From: an uncultured Collinsella sp.
GTDB lineage: Bacteria > Actinomycetota > Coriobacteriia > Coriobacteriales > Coriobacteriaceae
Direction of reading: 5' to 3'
DNA: 18,741 nucleotides
Assembly: GCA_958421035.1 (NCBI GenBank)
Contig: CATZKS010000029.1
Location: 1-18,741 of the forward strand
Numbering within the stretch: the stretch's first letter is position 1; every line of letters starts with the position of its first letter. Made by a program: the position numbers and the translations under genes. Of this stretch, positions 7,133 to 12,455 are shown piece after piece. The notes beneath the pieces are model-generated. The model saw only the letters and a program-made list of their open reading frames with translations. It was not told the origin of the DNA and searched no databases.

Positions 7133-7789
7133 ATGACCCTTCTCGAACTGTTCCAGCTGCTGAAGAAGCACCTTCAGCTGGTCATCGCCCTTCCGGTGGT
7201 CTGCGCGATCGCCATGGGCATCGTGTCCTTCGTTGCGATGGACAACACCTACACCGCGACGACGAGCATGTACATTCTCGCTAAGACCGACGATAGCGGT
7301 CAGATGAGCTACAACGATCTCTCGGCGAGCCAGATGCTTTCCAACGATATCGCCACGCTGCTGGATAGCGATAGCGTTAAGAGCGGTGCTGCCAATGAGT
7401 TGGGCCTTGCTGACCTGGATGACTACAAGGTGTCTGTTTCCTCCGAGACCACCACGCGTGTCATTACGCTTTCGGTTACCGGCACCGATGCCAAGGAGAC
7501 GGCTAAGGTCGCAAAGGCCATGGCCAGCTCGGTGAGTACGGTCGCTCAGAACGTCGGCGCTGCCCAGAGCATCAACGTTATCGACGAGGCTAAGACCCCC
7601 GAAGCCCCCAGCGGTCCCAAGCGTATGCTGTACGTTGCTGTCGCGTTCCTCGCGGGCATCTTTATCGCAGTTGCCTATGTCGTTTTGGCAGACATGCTCA
7701 ACACCCGCATCCGCGGTGCCGAAGAGGCAGAAGAGCTCCTGGGCATTCCCGTTGTTGGCCGAATTCCGGCTATGAAAGGTGGTAAATAG
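7133..7789 (+). CDS. cpsC: CpsC/CapA/YveK-type polysaccharide chain-length protein and tyrosine-kinase adaptor
   Basis: A 218-residue membrane protein of the Wzz superfamily. In Gram-positive bacteria such proteins activate the cognate cytoplasmic tyrosine kinase and set polymer length. An N-terminal Wzz segment with membrane helix 1 (about 15-36), an extracytoplasmic domain (37-164), a proline-rich motif TPEAPSGPKR before helix 2 (about 165-187) and a short cytoplasmic tail are all visible. The tail contains RGAEEAEELLGIPVVGRIP, the usual kinase-contact region. The kinase gene follows after two bases, and AAAGGTGG near this gene's end serves as its ribosome site. No glycosyltransferase, flippase or polymerase gene is nearby, so the polymer it controls is encoded elsewhere. 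Confidence 0.9.
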   Translation: MTLLELFQLLKKHLQLVIALPVVCAIAMGIVSFVAMDNTYTATTSMYILAKTDDSGQMSYNDLSASQMLSNDIATLLDSDSVKSGAANELGLADLDDYKVSVSSETTTRVITLSVTGTDAKETAKVAKAMASSVSTVAQNVGAAQSINVIDEAKTPEAPSGPKRMLYVAVAFLAGIFIAVAYVVLADMLNTRIRGAEEAEELLGIPVVGRIPAMKGGK

Positions 7790-7791
7790 GC

Positions 7792-8529
7792 ATGGCTAAG
7801 GCAAAGAACACCGATAAGCTCGTTGTACAGAATGCCGCCAAGACCCTTCTGGCCAACATCCGCTTTGCGAGCGTGGACGACCCCATTCGTACCATCACTG
7901 TTACGTCCTCGATTCCCAACGAGGGCAAGTCTACGGTTTCCATCAACCTTGCCCAGGCTATCGCCACCAGCGGCAAGAGCGTCCTGCTGGTCGAGGCTGA
8001 TATGCGTCGTAGGTCCCTTGCCGATATGCTCGGCGTCCGCTCCCGCGGCGGACTCTATGCAGTCCTTTCCGAGCAGGTTTCTATTGACCAGGCGATTGTC
8101 GAGACGGGTCAGAAGAACTTCTACTTCCTCGATGCCGAGCCGCATATTCCCAATCCTGCCGACATCATCGTCTCTCACCGCTTTGCCAAGCTGGTAAAGG
8201 CGCTGTCCGCCAAGTTCCAGTACGTCATCTTCGATGCTCCCCCGGTCGGCACCTTCATCGATGCTGCCGAGATCGCAAGTCTGACCGACGGTGCGCTTTT
8301 TGTCGTGCGTGAGGATTTCACCAAGCGCGAGGAGGCGCTCAACGCTATCGGCCAGCTTAAGAAGTCCGAAAAGGTCAAGCTCATCGGTACCGTTATGAAC
8401 TACTGCGAGACCGAGACCAGCGAGTACTACTACTCCTACTACACCAAGGACGGTAAGAAGGTGAAGAAGGGCTCCGACGATCAGGGGACTTCCAAAAAGG
8501 GCATCTTCACCAACCGAGCAAACGTTTAG
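7792..8529 (+). CDS. cpsD: CpsD/CapB/YwqD-type bacterial tyrosine kinase
   Basis: BY-kinase of 245 residues acting at the membrane with CpsC. It has the P-loop SSIPNEGKST (39-48, Walker A), Walker A' LLVEADMRR (65-73) and Walker B VIFDAP (145-150), the three ATP motifs of this family. A C-terminal tyrosine cluster SEYYYSYY (210-217) is the usual autophosphorylation site. It is followed by a basic tail of about 28 residues. The basic tail after the cluster is slightly unusual, since many homologues end close to the tyrosines. It is translated with cpsC and is followed 17 nt later by the phosphatase that reverses its phosphorylation. It likely regulates capsule or exopolysaccharide synthesis, and possibly cell-envelope targets. 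Confidence 0.92.
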   Translation: MAKAKNTDKLVVQNAAKTLLANIRFASVDDPIRTITVTSSIPNEGKSTVSINLAQAIATSGKSVLLVEADMRRRSLADMLGVRSRGGLYAVLSEQVSIDQAIVETGQKNFYFLDAEPHIPNPADIIVSHRFAKLVKALSAKFQYVIFDAPPVGTFIDAAEIASLTDGALFVVREDFTKREEALNAIGQLKKSEKVKLIGTVMNYCETETSEYYYSYYTKDGKKVKKGSDDQGTSKKGIFTNRANV

Positions 8530-8546
8530 TTGATTAAGGCTGACCT

Positions 8547-9197
8547 ATGCGTGACATTCATTGCCATATCTTGCCGGGTGTAGACGACGGCGCCGCCGAT
8601 CTCGATGAGAGCTTGGCGATGCTCGAGGCTGCCAAGCGGGCCGGTGTAACCAGAATCGTTTGCACTCCTCACTGCCGTGATCCCTATTTTGATTACGACA
8701 AGATGTGGGATGCCTTTGAACTGCTGCGTGATAACGCTGACGGTTTTCCGCTCCAGATGGGCTTTGAGGTCAACCATCGAAAGCTCGTTGAGCTTGGTAT
8801 CGATGCCGCGGAGCACTTGCATTTCGATGGAACCAATGAGTTTCTGCTCGAGCTTTCGACGCATGCCGATGCGTATGCGTTTAGAGAGTACGAGAACACG
8901 ATTTACGATTTGCAGTGCCGTGGTTACCAGGTGATCATCGCTCATCCTGAGCGCTATCGTGCGGTTCAAAAGGATGTAAGCGTGGCGGAGCGCCTAGTCG
9001 ATATGGGCTGCAAGCTGCAGGCTTCGGCGGACTTTATTGCCGGCGGTCGCTTTGGTCGCGAGAAAAAGCCGGCACAGCGCCTGTTCGATCAGAACCTGTA
9101 CAGCTTCATCGCGAGCGATGCCCATAACGTGGGTCATTACGACTGCCTGGCGAAGGCTCGCGCGAAGTTTAGCGTGCGCGGAGCCCATTTTCGCTAA
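8547..9197 (+). CDS. cpsB: CpsB/YwqE-type PHP-fold tyrosine phosphatase, short C terminus
   Basis: Metal-dependent phosphotyrosine phosphatase of the PHP superfamily, 216 residues. Likely metal ligands are H5 and H7 in DIHCHILPGVDDG, H42 in CTPHC, E74 in GFEV, H106, H133 in IAHPERY, and D191/H193 in ASDAHN. All the usual motifs are present. It dephosphorylates CpsD-type kinases. CpsB and YwqE proteins are usually about 240-255 residues. Here the chain stops about 23 residues after the last ligand, so most of the final C-terminal helix is missing, and I see no obvious frameshift that would restore it. The ribosome site AAGG is weak. It is the last gene of the cpsCDB set; its TAA codon overlaps a TAAAAT that might be a -10 box for the next gene. 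Confidence 0.9.
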   Translation: MRDIHCHILPGVDDGAADLDESLAMLEAAKRAGVTRIVCTPHCRDPYFDYDKMWDAFELLRDNADGFPLQMGFEVNHRKLVELGIDAAEHLHFDGTNEFLLELSTHADAYAFREYENTIYDLQCRGYQVIIAHPERYRAVQKDVSVAERLVDMGCKLQASADFIAGGRFGREKKPAQRLFDQNLYSFIASDAHNVGHYDCLAKARAKFSVRGAHFR

Positions 9198-9236
9198 AAT
9201 CTGTCCCTAACGTTCGCATTGAATGAAAGGGCAGCC

Positions 9237-9737
9237 ATGGATATCCAACTTAAGACGGGATGCTTTGATGACGCGGCGCTGGTGCGCCGCGTCGTTTTTA
9301 TGGACGAGCAGGGCTACGAGAATGAGTTCGACGCTATCGACGAGGATCCGAACTGCATTCATGTGACGCTCTATGCAGACGGCGAGCTTGCCGGTTGCTC
9401 GCGCGTGTTTCCCGAAGAGCTTGAGCGCGCGGCTGACGCAGAGGCTCCGGTGTCGCCGGCGTGCGACTTGGACGAAGGCATCGCAGCGGGGGAGACCTAT
9501 ATTATGGGGCGCGTCGCCGTGCTGCCGGCTATGCGTCGTCGCGGACTGGCGAGTGCGATCGTCGAGGCCAGTGCTGCGTGTGCACGCGATGCCGGCGCTA
9601 AGCTTATTAAGCTGCATGCGCAGGAATACGTGCTGCCGCTCTATACAAAGGCGGGCTACACGCAAATTGCCCCGGTAGATTACGAAGACGAGGGCCAACC
9701 CCATGTCTGGATGGCCAAGCGCGTAGATGGCAGATAG
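9237..9737 (+). CDS. GNAT-family N-acetyltransferase
   Basis: A 166-residue acetyl-CoA-dependent acetyltransferase, substrate unknown. Motif A lies at about 93-109 with the pyrophosphate-binding RRRGLA (100-105). The N-terminal segment VVFMDEQGYENEFDAID and the later HAQEYVLPLYTKAGY (127-141) are typical of the ElaA/YjcF-like GNAT group. AAAGGG seven bases before the ATG at 9237 supports this start over the in-frame ATG at 9219. A possible -10 box TAAAAT (9195-9200) overlaps the cpsB stop, but no good -35 is seen, so read-through from cpsB is also possible. The stop codon is directly joined by an intergenic repeat. Confidence 0.85.
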   Translation: MDIQLKTGCFDDAALVRRVVFMDEQGYENEFDAIDEDPNCIHVTLYADGELAGCSRVFPEELERAADAEAPVSPACDLDEGIAAGETYIMGRVAVLPAMRRRGLASAIVEASAACARDAGAKLIKLHAQEYVLPLYTKAGYTQIAPVDYEDEGQPHVWMAKRVDGR

Positions 9738-9780
9738 GGACGTTCCTTTTCTGCCGGCAGTTGGGGACACTCCTTGGCAA
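9736..9780. repeat. GGGAC...TCCTT short intergenic repeat around a CTGCCGGCAG palindrome
   Basis: Two direct near-copies, AGGGACGTTCCTTTT (from 9736) and TTGGGGACACTCCTT (from 9761), flank the perfect palindrome CTGCCGGCAG (9751-9760). The motif resembles that of the hairpin at 12196-12259. Such GGGGAC repeats recall intergenic repeats of the kind linked to REP-associated transposases; that link is inference, and no transposase is in the window. Confidence 0.55.
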
Positions 9781-9801
9781 TTGGCGCATCGGAGCGCTTA
9801 G

Positions 9802-9855
9802 ACATACAGTTTTTCGATTCCGTATGTATATATGCGCGCTAATGGGTTATAAAAT
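9802..9855 (+). promoter_or_regulatory. htpG upstream region: ACATAC/GTATGT inverted repeat and -10 box
   Basis: An inverted repeat ACATAC (9802-9807)/GTATGT (9822-9827) is followed by TATAAAAT (9848-9855), a strong -10 candidate 85 nt before the htpG ATG. No good -35 stands 17 nt upstream, so an activator or repressor bound at the inverted repeat is plausible. No CIRCE or HAIR-type heat-shock operator was found. Confidence 0.4.
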
Positions 9856-9884
9856 CTAAGTCTGAACATAGCAGGTCTGCGATG

Positions 9885-9909
9885 CGGCTCGGGCAACCGG
9901 GCCGTTTTT
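9885..9909 (+). terminator. Terminator-shaped hairpin in the htpG leader
   Basis: The stem CGGCTCGG/CCGGGCCG (9885-9892 with 9897-9904, one T-G wobble), a GCAA tetraloop and a TTTTT tail form a complete intrinsic terminator. It sits between the candidate -10 (9848-9855) and the htpG start (9940). It could be an attenuator of htpG, or end upstream read-through if the real promoter lies after it. Confidence 0.7.
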
Positions 9910-9939
9910 GCGGACGGGGGTAGCGCGAAAGGACTGCAC

Positions 9940-11964
9940 ATGCGTCAATTTAAGACCGAGAGCAAAAAACTGCTCGACCTCATGATCAACTCCATCTACA
10001 CCAATAAGGAAATCTTCCTGCGCGAGCTTATCTCTAACGCGAGCGACGCCGTCGACAAGCTCAACTTTAAGAGCCTGCAGGATCCGAGCGTCAAGATCGA
10101 CCAGGGCGACCTAGCCATTCGCGTTTCCTTTGATAAAGACGCCCGCACCATTACCATCTCGGATAACGGCATTGGCATGACCGCCGAGGAGCTCGAGCGC
10201 AATCTGGGCACCATCGCCCATTCCGGCTCCGAGGAGTTTAAGACCGAGAACGCCGAGCAGCAGGGCTCCGATGTCGACATCATCGGTCAGTTTGGCGTGG
10301 GCTTCTACTCGGCTTTTATGGTCGCCAGCCATGTGAAGGTCGTCAGCCGCGCCTACGGCGAGGATGTCGCCCATGTGTGGGAATCCGACGGTCTTGAGGG
10401 CTACACCATCGAGGACGGCGAGCGTGCCGAGCACGGTACCGATGTCATCCTGACGCTGCGCGAGAACGAGAAGCTCGATGCCGACGGTGAGGCCGAGACC
10501 TACGATCGCTTCCTGACCGAGTGGGGCCTCAAGAGTCTGATTCAGCAGTACAGCAACTATGTGCGCTACCCGATTCAGATGATGGTGAGCAAGAGCCGCC
10601 AGAAACCCAAGCCCGAGGACGCCGGCGACGATTACAAGCCCGAGTACGAGGACTACCAGGAGCTCGAGACCGTCAATTCCATGACACCGATCTGGAAGAA
10701 GCGCAGCTCCGATGTCGAGCAGAAGGACTACGACGAGTTCTACAAGTCCACGTTCCACGACTTTGACGATCCGGCACGCACTATCAGCCTCCATGCCGAG
10801 GGCACGCTCGAGTATGACGCCCTGCTGTTTGTGCCGGGCCGCGCGCCGTTCGATCTGTACAGCAAGGACTACGAGAAGGGCCTGGCGCTCTACAGCTCAA
10901 ACGTTCTGATTATGGAGAAGTGCGACGACCTGCTGCCCGACTACTACAACTTTGTCCGCGGCGTCGTGGATTCCGCCGACGTGTCGCTCAATATTTCGCG
11001 TGAGACGCTGCAGCAGAACCGTCAGCTCAAGGCCATCGCCAAGCGTGTGGAAAAGAAGATCACCGCTGACCTTGAGGATATGCGTGACAACGACCGCGAG
11101 GCCTACGAGAAGTTCTTTGAGAACTTTGGCCGCGGCCTTAAGTACGGCATCTACTCGAGCTATGGCATGAAGGCCGATGAGCTCGCCGACCTGTTGCTGT
11201 TCTGGTCTGCCAAGGAACAGAAGATGATTACCCTGGCCGAGTATACCAAGGGTATGCCCGAGGATCAGAAGGCCATCTACTACGCCGCCGGTGACTCGCG
11301 TGAGCGCTTGGCCAAGATGCCCGTGGTAAAGGGCGTGCTCGACCGCGGTTATGACGTGCTGCTGCTGACGCAGGATGTGGATGAGTTCACGTTCCAAGCT
11401 ATGCGTGAGTACGTTGCCGCCGATATGCCCAAGATCTATGAGGACGACGCAGCTCGCGAGGCTGCCGAAAAGGCTGTGGCCGACGGTGCCGAGCCCGAGG
11501 TCGAGGATCGTCATCTGGAGCTCAAGAACGTCGCGACCGGTGATCTTGACCTGGCGACCGAGGACGAGAAAAAGGAGGCCGAGGACGCCACCAAGGAGAA
11601 CGAGGACCTCTTTAACGCCATGAAGGAGGCACTCGGCGACAAGGTCGAGAAGGTTGCCGTCTCTGCGCGCCTGACCGATGCTCCCGCGTGCATCACCACC
11701 GAGGGCCCGCTTTCGCTCGAGATGGAGAAGGTGCTCCAGAAGGGTCCCGAGGGCGCGCCCGACGGTATGCCCAAGAGCCAGCGCGTGCTCGAGCTCAACG
11801 CCAAGCACCCGGTCTTTTCCAAGCTCGTCGCCGCTCAGAAGGCGGGCGACGCCGACAAGATCAAGCAGTACTCCGGTTTGCTCTATGACCAGGCCCTGCT
11901 GGTCGAGGGCATTCTGCCCGAGGACCCCGTTGCCTTCGCAGCAGCTGTTTGCAACTTGATGTAG
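9940..11964 (+). CDS. htpG: Molecular chaperone HtpG (Hsp90)
   Basis: ATP-dependent cytoplasmic chaperone of 674 residues that folds and remodels client proteins as a homodimer. The N-terminal GHKL ATPase domain has LRELISNASDA (27-37, catalytic E29, N33), ISDNGIGM (73-80, D75 binds adenine) and GQFGVGFYSAF (116-126). The middle domain contains SLNISRETLQQNRQL, with the arginine that contacts ATP. The C-terminal dimer domain follows to the end. It is about 50 residues longer than E. coli HtpG, with acidic insertions near residues 220-235 and around 515-560. GAAAGGA six bases before ATG 9940 is a good ribosome site. It stands alone, with a terminator-like hairpin in its leader and structured repeats after it. 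Confidence 0.97.
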   Translation: MRQFKTESKKLLDLMINSIYTNKEIFLRELISNASDAVDKLNFKSLQDPSVKIDQGDLAIRVSFDKDARTITISDNGIGMTAEELERNLGTIAHSGSEEFKTENAEQQGSDVDIIGQFGVGFYSAFMVASHVKVVSRAYGEDVAHVWESDGLEGYTIEDGERAEHGTDVILTLRENEKLDADGEAETYDRFLTEWGLKSLIQQYSNYVRYPIQMMVSKSRQKPKPEDAGDDYKPEYEDYQELETVNSMTPIWKKRSSDVEQKDYDEFYKSTFHDFDDPARTISLHAEGTLEYDALLFVPGRAPFDLYSKDYEKGLALYSSNVLIMEKCDDLLPDYYNFVRGVVDSADVSLNISRETLQQNRQLKAIAKRVEKKITADLEDMRDNDREAYEKFFENFGRGLKYGIYSSYGMKADELADLLLFWSAKEQKMITLAEYTKGMPEDQKAIYYAAGDSRERLAKMPVVKGVLDRGYDVLLLTQDVDEFTFQAMREYVAADMPKIYEDDAAREAAEKAVADGAEPEVEDRHLELKNVATGDLDLATEDEKKEAEDATKENEDLFNAMKEALGDKVEKVAVSARLTDAPACITTEGPLSLEMEKVLQKGPEGAPDGMPKSQRVLELNAKHPVFSKLVAAQKAGDADKIKQYSGLLYDQALLVEGILPEDPVAFAAAVCNLM

Positions 11965-11972
11965 TTAGGTAT

Positions 11973-11998
11973 TTACGCGGTTTTACCAAACCGCGTAA
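11973..11998 (+). repeat. Hairpin with TACC tetraloop and CGACGCTGC tag after htpG
   Basis: A perfect 11-bp stem TTACGCGGTTT/AAACCGCGTAA closes a TACC tetraloop, nine bases after the htpG stop. It has no T run. Six bases after the stem comes CGACGCTGC (12004-12012), the tag that also follows the first hairpin of each 153-nt element. It may act as the htpG 3' end or belong to that element family. Confidence 0.65.
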
Positions 11999-12018
11999 CG
12001 GCTCGACGCTGCCCTCAG

Positions 12019-12171
12019 TTCCGCCGTTCTAACGAACGGCGGACCAGTCGACGCTGCGCGGGCGCCAGAGCGACAACTTGTCATTCAAAGAGGACGGCAT
12101 GACCAGAAGGTCTATGCCGTCCTCTTTTCATGCCAATTTGTTCGCTCTGGCGCCCGCTCGCTGGCATTGCC
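12019..12171 (+). repeat. 153-nt composite hairpin element, copy 1
   Basis: Order of parts: a 10-bp hairpin with TAAC loop (12020-12043); tag CGACGCTGC (12049-12057); a 16-bp outer stem (12058-12073 with 12142-12157); short broken pairings CAA/TTG, TTG/CAA and CAT/ATG; an inner hairpin (12087-12127) capped GACC-AGAA-GGTC; and the right module CGCTCGCTGGCATTGCC (12155-12171). The left module (12019-12060) matches copy 2 at 39 of 42 positions and the right module at 16 of 17. The stems between differ in sequence but keep pairing. Copy 2 (17447-17599) has exactly the same total length in the opposite orientation. No protein-coding content is convincing. The family is not recognised; it could be a REP/MITE-like repeat or a structured RNA. 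Confidence 0.8.
12087..12128 (+). terminator. Inner hairpin of copy 1, terminator-like
   Basis: A 14-bp stem AAAGAGGACGGCAT/ATGCCGTCCTCTTT (12087-12100 with 12114-12127) continues, past a bulged T113 on the 3' side, into GACC/GGTC with an AGAA tetraloop. Four T residues end the structure, so it may terminate htpG transcription in either direction; A-rich and T-rich flanks are symmetrical. Confidence 0.6.
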
Positions 12172-12195
12172 AAAACATCGACGTTGCCGTGGTCC

Positions 12196-12259
12196 TAAGT
12201 AGTCATTGGGGACGTTTTTGTTTGACTAGTCGTTTAAGAACGTCCCCGATGACTATTTG
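12196..12259. repeat. Long GGGGACGTT hairpin (REP/RAYT-like palindrome)
   Basis: TAGTCATTGGGGACGTT (12200-12216) pairs with AACGTCCCCGATGACTA (12239-12255) with a single T-G wobble, and wobble pairs extend the stem on both sides. The loop holds a further palindrome GACTAGTC (12224-12231). It shares GGGGAC with the repeat after the GNAT gene. It may be a REP-like element, and the resemblance to repeats mobilised by Y1-type transposases is from memory. Confidence 0.65.
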
Positions 12260-12315
12260 AATTGCTAATTTGTGCGGGTTGTGGTTTTGTGACCTGCTGA
12301 AATTTAGGATACTGT

Positions 12316-12349
12316 ACATCTGTACGTTAACTCATCTTCGTAGTATATT
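12316..12349 (+). promoter_or_regulatory. Candidate promoter of the YhgE pair with TGTAC repeats
   Basis: TATATT (12344-12349) is a good -10 box. Two TGTAC repeats lie at about 12314-12325, and the second overlaps the place of a -35 box (TGTACG, 17 nt upstream of the -10). The repeats may be an operator. The predicted leader to the preferred GTG at 12456 is about 100 nt and includes the hairpin at 12369-12409. Confidence 0.4.
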
Positions 12350-12368
12350 GCTACCCGCAAAACTCAAC

Positions 12369-12409
12369 ACCATTGTGCTTTGAGACGTTAAAGCGCCTAC
12401 TACAATGGT
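12369..12409 (+). promoter_or_regulatory. Leader inverted repeat before the first YhgE gene
   Basis: ACCATTGT (12369-12376) pairs with ACAATGGT (12402-12409), with a nested GCTTT/AAAGC pair inside. The ATG at 12405 that opens the longest reading frame lies inside the right arm, so it is probably not the start codon, or else its use is masked by the hairpin. Confidence 0.45.
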
Positions 12410-12455
12410 TGTCGATAGTACGATTCGATTTAACGACAGGATGGATGGTCCAAGC

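Noticed and set aside
9738..9939. CIRCE or HspR-type heat-shock operator before htpG
   Set aside because: No TTAGCACTC-N9-GAGTGCTAA or similar sequence is present; only an unrelated ACATAC/GTATGT inverted repeat.
12078..12260. Short 60-codon open frame in the htpG-yhgE gap
   Set aside because: It lies across the hairpin elements, has no ribosome site and its bases are explained by paired stems.
11965..12455. CRISPR array or toxin-antitoxin pair in the long gap
   Set aside because: The repeats are inverted and few, not regularly spaced direct repeats with spacers, and no plausible small protein pair was found.
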